Origin: Roseivirga sp.
GTDB taxonomy: Bacteria > Bacteroidota > Bacteroidia > Cytophagales > Cyclobacteriaceae
NCBI GenBank assembly: GCA_021404565.1
Contig: JAAWWF010000032.1
Coordinates: 1-64,000 of the forward strand
DNA length: 64,000 nt
Direction: 5' to 3'
This document shows positions 43,207 through 53,124 of this stretch, piece after piece. The position numbers were made by a program, and so were the translations under genes. Each line of letters opens with the position of its first letter. Positions within the stretch are counted from its first letter, which is position 1. Under the pieces are notes generated by a model. That model was not told the origin of the DNA. It was given only the letters and a program-made list of their open reading frames with translations, and did no database searches.

Positions 43207-46200
43207 TCTTCTAAATTGGGTGTGATTGCTGATGCCAGGGACGAAGACTCTTTTTCCCGGATCACCTTATAGATGTGACCCGATTCTAATCTCATGTCGA
43301 TCCTGGTTTCTTCACCTGTTGCCCAGATTACGCTGACCTCATCTATTTCAGTGTGCTCACCCAGCCCGAAATAAACAGTATAGTCATTATCTGACCTGAA
43401 GCCACCACCGGCCTGAAGCTCGCGCATTTGCTGTTGTCCGTTGCCATAGCGGATGATAATACGGGCACTAATACCCTGGAAGTTTCCTTGCTGGTCGTTG
43501 AGCCGGAAGGCAATGCTGTTGCCCTGACTCATCTGGTTTTTATACAATAAAACAGGCCCGACCTTTGGGGCCATCAGAATATCCAGATCACCGTCCATAT
43601 CATAGTCGAAATAAACATAGCTATTGGTAGGAGAGAAGTTTTTCATACCCGATGATTCAGTAACATCCTTAAAACTGTTGCCCTTTTCGTTGAGGTATAA
43701 GAGGTTGCTGTGTTGAGTCGGATTCATCACAAAGCCATTAACAATCAACAGGTCCTGGTACTCATCATTATTCAGGTCAGCAAACTTGGCATTCCATGAC
43801 CATCCCGAATATTTGATACCGTATGGGTCGCTCACCTCATCAAAGGAGCTGCTGGTGTTTCGTTTGAAAAAGGTATTTCTTTGACGTTTTGGGGAAATTA
43901 GTTCAGAGAGTTTTTCTTTGCCGCCCGGCTCAGGTGCCAAATCGAATTCACAGGTTTTAAAGTACAGATCTTTGGCCGACTCAGGAATCCATTCACAATA
44001 GGCCCTAAGGGCTTCCTTTGTCTTACTTCGCTTACCAAGCCAATAAAGGTTGTATGCGGTACAGGCCAGATCGTTGGGGTCGCTGCAGGGACTGCTCGCG
44101 TTTAACGAATGAGTGGACATTTCAAGATAGGCCTTGGTGGCAACAAGACATTCTTCTCTTATTAGGGGATCTTCTATGCTCTCACAAATCTGATCAGGCT
44201 GTTTTGAGCGATAGGTCATATCCAGATGAATACCACTGATGGAGGTATTGTAGATCTCAGGAACCAGGTCGTTGTCAATGTCGGCTGTGGCCGTACTCAT
44301 GGAGAAATAAGTGGTATAGGGAAAAAGACTATCCGCTTTTACTATCGGAGTGAAGTGCCCAGTGCCATCGCCTACCAAATACTTATCAGGAATTCCATAG
44401 TCGTTGCAAATGATAATGTCCTGGTTGCCGTCATTGTCAAAATCGGTAATGAGTGTTGAGAGAGACTCCCCCGGCACGCCAGGTAGTATTTCCAATCTGA
44501 ACTCACCATTATCATTAATGAGCAGGGCATCGTTGGATGCTTGATAGGAATTGTTAACATCAAGGTACCAGCCTACCGACCAATTACCCACGACTATGTC
44601 CAGGTCGCCATCATGATCAACATCGCCTAATGACAAACCCGTACCGGAAATGGCATCTTCAGGTGATGGTAAAGCCTTTAGAGAGGCTGGTGAAAAGCTG
44701 CCCTTGTCATTATACCACAGGAAGTAACCCTTTCGGTAAACAGTAAAAACAATGTCCGGCCATCCGTCATTATTCATGTCAACGAAGGTGGCATTGGTGA
44801 TAAAATGAGAAATATCATCAGTTCCCTCAATCGTCATCTGGCTAAAGCCCTTCCCTTGCTGATTCTTCCAAAGCTCAATGCCCTGTTTGGTGCCAAATAG
44901 TAGATCAGGCCATCCATCCTGGTTGAAGTCTGCCGAGGCAATGGCCTTTCCCTGAGAGAAGGGTTCGAGCATATCTTCCAATGCAAACCCTCCTTTTACA
45001 GGAATTCCAATGGCTGGCCCCGCTATTTTTTCAAATGAGCCGTTGCCGGTATTCTGATTGGCTCTGAAAGGAGCTGCCGAGATGCTGCTACCGGGGGTGT
45101 TGTATTCGGACAAGGGACTGAAATCAAGACTTGATACAGCTAAATCGTCAAAAGAAACAGCAGGATAAATCTTCGTCTGGACGAGCTGCCAGTCACTGGG
45201 AGAGCTATTGGCGAATAGTGCGTATTTTTCCCTAATGTCGCCCTGAAAAGCAGAGCTGACCCAGGTGCTGGTCCATCCGCTACAAACGCCCAGAATGGCT
45301 ATACTCATTCCGAGAACAAAGGCGATCTTTTTGGAGATGGCTTGCCAGACGATGAAGAAAGAATAGATGCTGAAAATACCCAAAGTGAACAGCAAGATGA
45401 CTACATACTTTTCAGGCATGCCCATCGCCAGCATTACAGCTGCTATGATCACATCAAAAGAAATTGGTACCGGTAAAAACAAACCTATAAGGGAAATAAT
45501 TGCCATGACCAGTGTTGTCATGATAATTCCTTCATTGACCGGAATCAGGGCCAATATGCTGGTCCAGGGGAGCACCGATATCAGAACATTGCCCAGCAGC
45601 CCCGCCAGCAACATCAGGGGTACAGTCACCTTGACGAGATGCCATAGGCTGGTCCAATAAGATTTTATCAACCATTTGATAGCATTGGGCCAGGTGGTAG
45701 CGGAATTAAAGGGAGCCAGTGATAACAAGAGGGCAGAGGTTTTCGATTTTTTTATCGAACCTTCGGCAGTTTCCAGATTACTGCTTGTAACTTTCTTTGC
45801 CTTGAGGAAATGAACAGTTGCTGGTATTACCACGAGAATGACCAGAAAGGTCAGCACCAGCTTTATCATTACCATATACATGGGTAGCAGCGAAAACATA
45901 ATACCCATCACTATGACGTTGAGGGTGGGTGAGCTGATCATGGTGGCCAGCGTAGTTTCCGTTTTTGCTCCGGAATCATGCATTCCCTGAGCAATAGGCG
46001 CTGCACAGTTGACGCATACACCTAGCGGGGCTCCGATGAACATGCCAAGTATGCTATTCAGAAATTTGTTTTTAAACTGTCTTTCGTGTAGCAGGGAAAA
46101 AAGAAGCATGAGGGCTGCGGCAAACAAAATACCAAAAGCCATACCCTTACGATTGGTCATTACCCAATTGGCGGTGTTGTAAAAAATGGTCTGCCAAACC

Positions 46201-46385
46201 GTGTCGTTGGGGGTGGTTTCAAAGGTATTGTCGAAGCCGAGACCTTCAATGGGAGATTCGCCTCCCATCAGGGCTTTTTGATCTAAAGCGGGGTAGCGCG
46301 AAGACAGCCAGAATATGCTGGCTATTATAGACAGCAATAAAAGGACTAAAACCAAATACCGGTTAACCTTAAAGGCTTTATTCAT
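43203..46385 (-). CDS. Fusion of a permease (DUF318/ArsP-like) with FG-GAP and UnbV domains
   Basis: This 1060-residue protein has an N-terminal permease half (about 1-375, eight to ten TM helices, with GVCVNCAAPIAQGMHDSG and ISSPTLNVIVMG resembling DUF318/YraQ). A long extracytoplasmic part follows with at least six D-x-D/N-x-D calcium-loop FG-GAP repeats (DFNQDGWPDLLFG, DMNNDGWPDIVF, DVDHDGDLDIVVG, DFDNDGNQDIII, DLNNDEYQDLLIV, DYDMDGDLDILMA). An ASPIC/UnbV domain ends it (about 965-1040). The combination suggests export of, or sensing of, a glycan or metal, but no function is known. It overlaps the methyltransferase gene by 4 bp. Confidence 0.82.
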   Translation of the reverse strand: MNKAFKVNRYLVLVLLLLSIIASIFWLSSRYPALDQKALMGGESPIEGLGFDNTFETTPNDTVWQTIFYNTANWVMTNRKGMAFGILFAAALMLLFSLLHERQFKNKFLNSILGMFIGAPLGVCVNCAAPIAQGMHDSGAKTETTLATMISSPTLNVIVMGIMFSLLPMYMVMIKLVLTFLVILVVIPATVHFLKAKKVTSSNLETAEGSIKKSKTSALLLSLAPFNSATTWPNAIKWLIKSYWTSLWHLVKVTVPLMLLAGLLGNVLISVLPWTSILALIPVNEGIIMTTLVMAIISLIGLFLPVPISFDVIIAAVMLAMGMPEKYVVILLFTLGIFSIYSFFIVWQAISKKIAFVLGMSIAILGVCSGWTSTWVSSAFQGDIREKYALFANSSPSDWQLVQTKIYPAVSFDDLAVSSLDFSPLSEYNTPGSSISAAPFRANQNTGNGSFEKIAGPAIGIPVKGGFALEDMLEPFSQGKAIASADFNQDGWPDLLFGTKQGIELWKNQQGKGFSQMTIEGTDDISHFITNATFVDMNNDGWPDIVFTVYRKGYFLWYNDKGSFSPASLKALPSPEDAISGTGLSLGDVDHDGDLDIVVGNWSVGWYLDVNNSYQASNDALLINDNGEFRLEILPGVPGESLSTLITDFDNDGNQDIIICNDYGIPDKYLVGDGTGHFTPIVKADSLFPYTTYFSMSTATADIDNDLVPEIYNTSISGIHLDMTYRSKQPDQICESIEDPLIREECLVATKAYLEMSTHSLNASSPCSDPNDLACTAYNLYWLGKRSKTKEALRAYCEWIPESAKDLYFKTCEFDLAPEPGGKEKLSELISPKRQRNTFFKRNTSSSFDEVSDPYGIKYSGWSWNAKFADLNNDEYQDLLIVNGFVMNPTQHSNLLYLNEKGNSFKDVTESSGMKNFSPTNSYVYFDYDMDGDLDILMAPKVGPVLLYKNQMSQGNSIAFRLNDQQGNFQGISARIIIRYGNGQQQMRELQAGGGFRSDNDYTVYFGLGEHTEIDEVSVIWATGEETRIDMRLESGHIYKVIREKESSSLASAITPNLEE

Positions 46386-46475
46386 TTAAAGATCTTCCAA
46401 ATCCCACACCTGACTAAAAAAGGGAAATACCCTCTTGGAACTGCCAAAAATAGCAGTATTTGGCGAATTTCCGGT

Positions 46476-47639
46476 TCAATGGGTTTTGTTTTTTACCACA
46501 GCAAAGCGATGCTTTAATCTGATAAAAAATGACTCGAAATAGGTATAAGAAAAATAGGAAATGCACAAGGTCATAAGCATGGATGAACCAAATAAAAGCA
46601 CATTGCCCCAGATAGAATCAAGGTCAATACCCAGCTGCTTATTAAAAACATAAATGCAGAGCATGATGCAGGGAATATGGAAAACATAAGAGGAATAGGT
46701 AAGTTCTCCAAGGTATTTGAGCCACTTGTTTTCCAATGATACCAATGTCTTTGGGTTGGTAGCCATATTTATAACCATGATGGCAGATACCAGAGAATAG
46801 ACCTCGTGTTCTAACAATATGGGACGTATGGAGGGGAAGATTTGAAAACATAACAGACTTAGCCATGCCCCCCATTGTGTAATGGGGTGGTATAAAATCC
46901 GTTGGATTTTGACGAGTTTCTTAAAATAAACGAATGCGATGAGACCTCCCACAGCCATGGTTCCAAGCCTGAATCTGTTAAAGTAGGCACCGATCCATTG
47001 AAGCCTGGTCATAAGGTCTGAGTTTTCAACTCCGGTGAGGCCAACGATATGGTCTATATGGCGAAGACCCAAAAAGAGGATAATGATCGAAACCAGGGCT
47101 ACAACAGGTCTTTTGAAATATGTAATTACGAATGGCCAAACGAAATAGAACTGCTCTTCAACTCCGATACTCCACAAGGGGCCGATGGTGGTATTTACAT
47201 CAAAAACAATTCCATGTAGGTGTGGAAAAAGGAAAATGAAAGCAAGCAACATTTCCCAGTAGTACCTATACTCAAGTATGTTATTTTCCGGAAATTGAAA
47301 CGGGGCAAAATGGGGTAGTATACCAAAACCCAGAATGATCACTAAAAAGTAGAGGGGCCATACCCTCAGAACCCTCCTTGTATAAAATTTTTTCAGATTG
47401 ATTTTATTTGTTAGTTTTTTCTCAACCAGTAGTAGGTAGGTAATGAGAAAACTGCTGAGCACAAAAAAGAGGGTAAGATACATGCTGCTGGGCCCGAGTA
47501 GGTGAAGTTCCAGTCTCTCTAATCCGTAAATATCTTTTAATTGATTTACATGAAATGCGATGATAAGATAGCAGGCTAGTATTCGGACACCGTTCAGACC
47601 CGGAAAGTAAACCACTTTTGAAGCTTTGTTCTTATCCAT
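46476..47639 (-). CDS. Membrane O-acyltransferase (acyltransferase 3 family)
   Basis: This 387-residue protein has about ten TM helices. The conserved catalytic-type histidine is in GVRILACYLIIAFHVNQL, and R-x10-P-type motifs lie in KKFYTRRVLRVWPLYFLV and GPLWSIGVEEQFYFVWP. These OafA-like enzymes transfer acetyl or similar groups onto surface polysaccharides. It overlaps the upstream membrane-protein gene by 8 bp, so both are co-transcribed. Confidence 0.9.
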   Translation of the reverse strand: MDKNKASKVVYFPGLNGVRILACYLIIAFHVNQLKDIYGLERLELHLLGPSSMYLTLFFVLSSFLITYLLLVEKKLTNKINLKKFYTRRVLRVWPLYFLVIILGFGILPHFAPFQFPENNILEYRYYWEMLLAFIFLFPHLHGIVFDVNTTIGPLWSIGVEEQFYFVWPFVITYFKRPVVALVSIIILFLGLRHIDHIVGLTGVENSDLMTRLQWIGAYFNRFRLGTMAVGGLIAFVYFKKLVKIQRILYHPITQWGAWLSLLCFQIFPSIRPILLEHEVYSLVSAIMVINMATNPKTLVSLENKWLKYLGELTYSSYVFHIPCIMLCIYVFNKQLGIDLDSIWGNVLLFGSSMLMTLCISYFSYTYFESFFIRLKHRFAVVKNKTH

Positions 47640-49248
47640 CGGAGTGATTTTCTAAATTCTTAATTTCAATCTCGATAAGACTCTCAGTAATCTTACGTTT
47701 GGTTTCATTAGAGCCGGAAATCCACTTCAGCCACAGTCGTAGGTTTGAATCGAATTGGCCATTCCGGACTGTGATGAGTGTAGCCGCTTCCCGATTGTAT
47801 TCTCCTCCCTTTTTCGAAAAGAGCATTAATTCCTGGAAAAAGGAGTTTTTCAGATTTTTGAAGTAGTGTATTTGCTCCAACTCTTCAAACATCATCTGTT
47901 TGTTTACATGGTTCTGAAATGAGGAAAAGCCGAAGTGATCGGGATTATTCCAGGCCCTATTCATAATCCAGTTCAGTTCAAAATATATCAGTGGTGCCGG
48001 TTTGCCTATGGTGGTTTGGTCATTGAAAAAGACGAGGGGGAGCATTTTGTCTTCTTCCCCCTCTATTTGCCTTGTCATGGCAATGTATTTAATATATCGT
48101 GTATGCCAAAGTACCTGATCTTTGAACGTGAGAAAGCAAAATACTACGCAAACAATTGTAATAAGCTTTTGTACCAGCTGCCTGGAAGAGTCGAAGCGAT
48201 ACCTGATCAAACCATACAGAATCAGTGACACAGGCCAGGCCAGTAACATAGCAAATCTACCGGTATAATTGATTCCGAGATAGGGCTTGTTTACAAGTGC
48301 ATAGGGGAAGACACCACATATGGCAAGAAAGATACCCGCGGCTATAATGTTACGCCATTGGCTCTTGTTTTCTCCACCCCGGAGCTTTGCAGGTTTTACA
48401 ATCACCAGGGCTGCTTTGACGAATATGAGAGACATTGCCAACAAACCGACAAACAATTGCCAGTCTTTGGTAAAGACATTCCAGGCTTCTCTAAGTATGA
48501 AAAGAGGAGGAACCCCGAGAGATACCAGCAGCTTAAAGGGGGCTTTATCAAACTGCATTACATTGTAAGTGCCGAAGATCGGATCTATCGGAAAGAAGAC
48601 TTTGAGCAGCATGAACTGGATAACAGGCAGCAGTATGATGGCCAGATGTTGCTTTGTAAACTGAAAGGCTGAATTTAAAAAACCGTTCTCAACATCTTTG
48701 GTAAACCAAAACCACACGAAGATCAAACCATATAAATACACATAGAGGGACTGCAGTGCGAAAGTGGGAAGAATCAGAAGCAACCCTACGGTTTTCAGCA
48801 GCCATTTTCTATTCATGGAACCCTGCCAATAAGCATAACAACCAGCGAGGAAAATTGCCACATATAAGGGTTGAGGCATTTGAATGATGCTAAACCAAAG
48901 ATTAAAACCGGGAAACAGACTCGCTATCAAGGCAATGTAGAACCTGTCACGTGGGGTGAAGAAAGGTACGGCTGCCAGCAACTGATAAGCCAGTACCGAG
49001 CAGGCAGACCAGCTTAGTACCGAAAAAAGCTTGTAGAAAGTAACCTTGTAAGGTAGAAACGAAAGGTAATAATGCAGCCAACCTTGCCAGGGCATTCCCA
49101 GCTTATCAAAATACTCTACGAGCAGGAACGGATCGTTTCGGTCCCAGGTACTTACCAGATAGGTATCATCCCAGAGAACCGTTTCTCCAAGGAGAGTTGG
49201 CAGAAGGAGTACGAAGGTAAACAAGAATAGAAAAGCCCTGTGCTTCAT
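47632..49248 (-). CDS. GT-C-like multi-pass membrane protein, likely glycosyltransferase
   Basis: This 538-residue protein has about eleven TM helices. The first extracytoplasmic loop carries acidic residues (LWDDTYLVSTWDRND), a typical place for the catalytic Asp of GT-C enzymes that use lipid-linked sugars. No exact family was recognised. It sits 2 bp downstream of a DPM-like GT2 gene, whose lipid-linked product it could use (inference). Confidence 0.68.
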   Translation of the reverse strand: MKHRAFLFLFTFVLLLPTLLGETVLWDDTYLVSTWDRNDPFLLVEYFDKLGMPWQGWLHYYLSFLPYKVTFYKLFSVLSWSACSVLAYQLLAAVPFFTPRDRFYIALIASLFPGFNLWFSIIQMPQPLYVAIFLAGCYAYWQGSMNRKWLLKTVGLLLILPTFALQSLYVYLYGLIFVWFWFTKDVENGFLNSAFQFTKQHLAIILLPVIQFMLLKVFFPIDPIFGTYNVMQFDKAPFKLLVSLGVPPLFILREAWNVFTKDWQLFVGLLAMSLIFVKAALVIVKPAKLRGGENKSQWRNIIAAGIFLAICGVFPYALVNKPYLGINYTGRFAMLLAWPVSLILYGLIRYRFDSSRQLVQKLITIVCVVFCFLTFKDQVLWHTRYIKYIAMTRQIEGEEDKMLPLVFFNDQTTIGKPAPLIYFELNWIMNRAWNNPDHFGFSSFQNHVNKQMMFEELEQIHYFKNLKNSFFQELMLFSKKGGEYNREAATLITVRNGQFDSNLRLWLKWISGSNETKRKITESLIEIEIKNLENHSDG

Positions 49249-49250
49249 CG

Positions 49251-50195
49251 TCAGTCCTCTTTGTAGACATAAACCTCTTTGACCACCACCTGGGGCCTGC
49301 GTTTTGCCTCGATAAGAGCCCTTGATGCGTAAAGTCCTACCATGCCCAGGCCTGACAGCAGTAGCCCAGCTCCACTCCAGATAGAGTATATGATAAATAA
49401 AGTACCATAGGGAAGCTCGTTGCCATTAAAATATAAGATAACAGTCACCAGCACAGCCAGAAAGGAGAGTCCCAGGGCCAGAAGTCCGGTAAGCATTAGC
49501 AGGGTCAGTGGTCGGGTGGAAAAGGAGGTGATGGCATCGATGGCCATGTAGAGAAGCTTCTTCAAGCGATACTCTGAAGAGCCTTTATAGCTCTTGTCTA
49601 CATAAAGTGGGCTTTGTTTATGGCCCGCCAGTTCCATGATCCCAGGCAGGAACAATACAGTCTCCTGAAACTGTAACAGGCTTTTTACATAGTTGCTTTT
49701 CATCAGGCGGAAAAGGATAATGTTCCTGGTTAGTTTCACAGATGAAAGCCAGTTGAAAACCTTGTAAAACAAAAGAGAAGTCTGTTTCTTAAAAAAACCT
49801 TCATTCTTTTTCTTATGGACCCCATAGATTACATCTGCCTCTTGTCTGGATAGCTCTTCCCTGAAGGCGGGCAACCACTCGGGTTTTTCTTCCAGGTCGC
49901 AGGCGATGAGCAGTATCATCTCTCCGCAGGTGGCCCTAATGCCTGCCATCAGAGCCTCATGTTGTCCGAAATTTCTGCTAAGATCTATGATTTTCAGGCG
50001 AGGGTCATTTTTTTGCAAATCGAGGGCTATGGCCAGAGAATCATCAACGGACCCATCATTGACCAGGATGAATTCATGACTGTCATAAGACTCTACAGCC
50101 ACTTTGGTCATTCTTTGGTAAAACTCTCGTAGGTGAGAGGAAGAATTATACAAAGTTGTGACGATCGATATTTCTGGTGAATCTGGTCGCGACAT
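49251..50195 (-). CDS. Family 2 glycosyltransferase, dolichol-phosphate-mannose/GtrB-like
   Basis: This 314-residue protein has an N-terminal GT-A domain (ISIVTTLYNSSSHLREFYQR; FILVNDGSVDDSL; IACDLEEKPEWL) and two C-terminal TM helices (about 225-295). GtrB-like enzymes load a sugar onto undecaprenyl phosphate for later use outside the membrane. The gene precedes the GT-C-like gene by 2 bp, which supports such a pair. A second such protein is at 54901-55884. Confidence 0.9.
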   Translation of the reverse strand: MSRPDSPEISIVTTLYNSSSHLREFYQRMTKVAVESYDSHEFILVNDGSVDDSLAIALDLQKNDPRLKIIDLSRNFGQHEALMAGIRATCGEMILLIACDLEEKPEWLPAFREELSRQEADVIYGVHKKKNEGFFKKQTSLLFYKVFNWLSSVKLTRNIILFRLMKSNYVKSLLQFQETVLFLPGIMELAGHKQSPLYVDKSYKGSSEYRLKKLLYMAIDAITSFSTRPLTLLMLTGLLALGLSFLAVLVTVILYFNGNELPYGTLFIIYSIWSGAGLLLSGLGMVGLYASRALIEAKRRPQVVVKEVYVYKED

Positions 50196-50228
50196 GAATT
50201 GGACTAGGCGGTTTCGAAGGTAAGAATT

Positions 50229-50978
50229 TTATAACCAGCAATGCAAGGAGTAGTACTTGTCATCGGGCAGACACCCAATATCCAGGAATACCTTGTTTAC
50301 AGAGGGGTTGTTTTCTGATACCGCTGAACCAAAAAAATGGTATTTCTTTTCTTCAATATATTCGTTGATTCCGAATTGGAGCATTGATCTGCAAACACCC
50401 AGATTTCTATAACCTGAATGGACGGCCCCGATCCCAGCCCATAATCCGGGCGAGCCCTTGTCTGTTTCTAGTGAAAATGTAGCAAAACCGATAATGACTC
50501 CGTCCTTTTCAGCGATATATACCCTGTCAGCCACGGTAGGGTCGGTTACAGATCTTGTAATCCAGTCCTCGTATACTTCTATAGATTTAAGCTTTTCCAG
50601 ACGCTTGTCTGCAAAATAATGCCCCCCTCTAAGACAGGAGCCTGCAATGGACCTTAGTGGTGGTATATCTGCTGGTCCTGCTATGCGCATGCTTATACCA
50701 CCCTTCTTGAAGGCCTCTTTGACGGTCGATTTGGGTAGATCTCTTCGGTAGTGGATGATGGTATCCATTATTTCGAACCCCGTTTCTTTAAGCTTTTCTA
50801 CCTGGAGTTCTTCAACGGCATTCACCCGGCTCATGATCAATCGTACTCCGCTCTTTTTCAGGTCATCACAGACCGAAAGCGGATCAAGCCCTGTCCACTG
50901 ATTTATTCTGGCTATTGGGAAGCCAAATCTTTTTGTATCGAGATCGCTTATGAAAGTTGAGGGTTCTTTTCCGGTCAT
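50229..50978 (-). CDS. GNAT N-acetyltransferase, WecD-like
   Basis: This 249-residue protein has an N-terminal extension (SDLDTKRFGFPIARINQW) like that of WecD and a C-terminal GNAT fold with the acetyl-CoA loop (GAVHSGYRNLGVCRSMLQ). WecD acetylates the 4-amino group of dTDP-4-amino-6-deoxygalactose, the product of WecE-like enzymes such as the one at 40106. It is the first minus-strand gene of its block, divergent from the membrane protein at 51056. Confidence 0.8.
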   Translation of the reverse strand: MTGKEPSTFISDLDTKRFGFPIARINQWTGLDPLSVCDDLKKSGVRLIMSRVNAVEELQVEKLKETGFEIMDTIIHYRRDLPKSTVKEAFKKGGISMRIAGPADIPPLRSIAGSCLRGGHYFADKRLEKLKSIEVYEDWITRSVTDPTVADRVYIAEKDGVIIGFATFSLETDKGSPGLWAGIGAVHSGYRNLGVCRSMLQFGINEYIEEKKYHFFGSAVSENNPSVNKVFLDIGCLPDDKYYSLHCWL

Positions 50979-51055
50979 TGCTTCAGATAAATATCATAAG
51001 AATTAGATTTGTGCAGCAATAGTTTTGCAAATTAATCTGAAACCGATTGAAACCA

Positions 51056-52213
51056 ATGCTTTCCAACATACCTGATAGAAAGTTGCAGCGATACGCTGAC
51101 CTGGGAGTTTTTGGAATTAGTTTTTTAGTCTTTGCAGCGATTTTTGCCTTACATGTTCCCACAGATATCCAGGTGCACATTCAAAGGAACAGTTATCCGA
51201 ATCCCGCACCGGGTTTTATGACCAATTTTCTGTACTATTGGTTGGTTTGGTTGGTATCATACCTTGTGCCTTCTCAGACATTTTTGGGTGTGTTTTTTTC
51301 CGCATTGCTGGCCTTTGCGGTTATGTGGAAGTACAAACTCAGCAGAGCTTTAATTTTCGAAAAACTGGTACTACGTGATAAGAACCAGACCATGGCCAGG
51401 TGGATGATTATTTCCAGCATTGGTTTGGTTTTCGCTTTTAGCCTGCCGGTAAGTCTTAATCTGGCCGACTATTATCTGGGCCAGTTCTCTCCCAACATCT
51501 GGCATAACTCAACCACCATTGTGGTGATGCCCTTTGTGATATTGGCATTTTATGCCTCATATACCTACCTGCTAAAACCTGCGAATGGGAGCTTTGGCCT
51601 GTTAATACTCTGGACGGCACTGATTTATATCATCAAGCCGAGTATTCTACCGGTTCTGGCCTTGGTATTCCCATTATTGGCCCTGTCACGATATCCGCTG
51701 AAGAGGCCCTTCTGGATGGCTGCCTTATACAGTCTGTTAGTGATTTTGATGCTGATCACACCTATGCTTTTTGTGGCGGGAGGAAGTGCTGGGAGAAATG
51801 AGGGTGGGGGACTGGCCTTTGGCCTGTTTGAGGTTTGGTCGTTATACTCTGACAATTATCTGGTCTCTTTGTTGGCTACACTTTTGTTTCCGATACTTTG
51901 TGTAGTTCTCTACCTCAAAAAAGCCAAAGAGCATCTTTTGCTCAGTTATGGCTGGACTACCTGGTTGGTGGCCTTTCTTATGTTTGCTTTCATTCACGAA
52001 ACGGGTCAGTTTTTTAAAGCAGGGAATTTCGGATGGCAGCTTATTATGGCCAGTTATCTACTCTTTCTTACCAGTGTGATTTTCTTTAACAAGCAACTTA
52101 TGAAAAAGGGAATGATAGAAAAGAAGGATAAAGCCATTATGGCTGCATTTCTCTTACATGTTGTTTCCGGTGCTGTGTATCTGGTAAAGATGATGTTTTT
52201 GGGATATCAGTAG
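51056..52213 (+). CDS. Multi-pass membrane protein of the glycan locus, hypothetical
   Basis: This 385-residue protein has about ten TM helices (VFGISFLVFAAIFALHV; WLVWLVSYLV; ...). A conserved-looking extracytoplasmic loop contains YLGQFSPNIWHNSTTIV. It may be a polysaccharide polymerase or GT-C enzyme; there is no decisive motif. It is one of only two plus-strand genes in the locus. ATG at 51056 is preferred over TTG at 51047. It converges with the propeller gene, leaving a 2-bp gap. Confidence 0.65.
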   Translation: MLSNIPDRKLQRYADLGVFGISFLVFAAIFALHVPTDIQVHIQRNSYPNPAPGFMTNFLYYWLVWLVSYLVPSQTFLGVFFSALLAFAVMWKYKLSRALIFEKLVLRDKNQTMARWMIISSIGLVFAFSLPVSLNLADYYLGQFSPNIWHNSTTIVVMPFVILAFYASYTYLLKPANGSFGLLILWTALIYIIKPSILPVLALVFPLLALSRYPLKRPFWMAALYSLLVILMLITPMLFVAGGSAGRNEGGGLAFGLFEVWSLYSDNYLVSLLATLLFPILCVVLYLKKAKEHLLLSYGWTTWLVAFLMFAFIHETGQFFKAGNFGWQLIMASYLLFLTSVIFFNKQLMKKGMIEKKDKAIMAAFLLHVVSGAVYLVKMMFLGYQ

Positions 52214-52215
52214 GG

Positions 52216-53115
52216 TTAATCTTCCCAGATGGCCAGACCGAAACCAGTCTTTCCATACTGATTTCCATTGTATAAAAGGTACTTGCTCCCTTGATGAACA
52301 AAAACGTATGGGTAGGTAACTTCTTTGCTGTCCCATCCGCTGGCAGAGGGGTTAATACCACAATCTTCGTCCTTGCGTTGCCAGTATACCTCATCTTCGG
52401 ATGTAGCGTAGCCTATTCTATAGGCGGCCCCCTTATAGCCATACCACATTTTGTACAGCCCGTCTTCGAATATGACGGTGGGTCTCAGCACTGCAAACTC
52501 ATCGGAATTGTCGAGGTCAATCGCAACCTTATCATCCTTATTCCAGTTCAGCCCATCTTTTGATTGGGCACTTTTTATGTGATGGTGCATGGGTCTGATG
52601 CCATCACCCCAGTGAAGGTTAGATCCATACCAGAGCTGTAACCCTTCTCTCATTTTCATGACAAAGGGGTAGGTAAGATTTAAAGAATCCTTACTGTCAA
52701 GGCCGATAATAGGGTTTTCCCTTACCTTGGTAAAACTGGTATGTGTTGGATCTGATATTGCCAGCCCTATCACATTGTTGAACTGACCGTTTTTTGTTGC
52801 TCCCCAACCCATGTAGTACAGATAGAGCCTGCCTTTATAGGAAATCACAGATCCGGGTGAAATACCGTTCATATCGAAAGAGCCCACAGGCCCGGGAGAT
52901 AGTATAGATCGTTCGCTGATATGTTCAATACATCTGCTTTTCAAATCGAAATCGAGAAAGCCGATATGCGAACGGTTTTGTTCATCTCTGGAGCTAAAAA
53001 AAATGCGAAAAATGTCTTCATTCAGGTGTTGAGCGATGGGTAGTGAGGCATGGCTTTGAATCCAGGGCCTTTGCTGATCGGGAGTGAATATATTTCCTTG
53101 TTTTTGCCAGGTCAT
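52216..53115 (-). CDS. Glycosidase-like five-bladed beta-propeller protein
   Basis: This 299-residue cytoplasmic protein shows repeating propeller strands (RPWIQSHASLPIAQHL; RLYLYYMGWGATK; GLQLWYGSNLHWGD; GLYKMWYGYKGAAYRIGYA; YLLYNGNQYGKTGFG) like GH43/GH32/GH130-family relatives in glycan clusters. There is no signal peptide. The catalytic residues cannot be assigned with confidence. It may act on a glycan intermediate or be a lectin-like partner of the methyltransferase gene 9 bp upstream. Confidence 0.7.
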   Translation of the reverse strand: MTWQKQGNIFTPDQQRPWIQSHASLPIAQHLNEDIFRIFFSSRDEQNRSHIGFLDFDLKSRCIEHISERSILSPGPVGSFDMNGISPGSVISYKGRLYLYYMGWGATKNGQFNNVIGLAISDPTHTSFTKVRENPIIGLDSKDSLNLTYPFVMKMREGLQLWYGSNLHWGDGIRPMHHHIKSAQSKDGLNWNKDDKVAIDLDNSDEFAVLRPTVIFEDGLYKMWYGYKGAAYRIGYATSEDEVYWQRKDEDCGINPSASGWDSKEVTYPYVFVHQGSKYLLYNGNQYGKTGFGLAIWED

Positions 53116-53124
53116 GCGCTGTAC

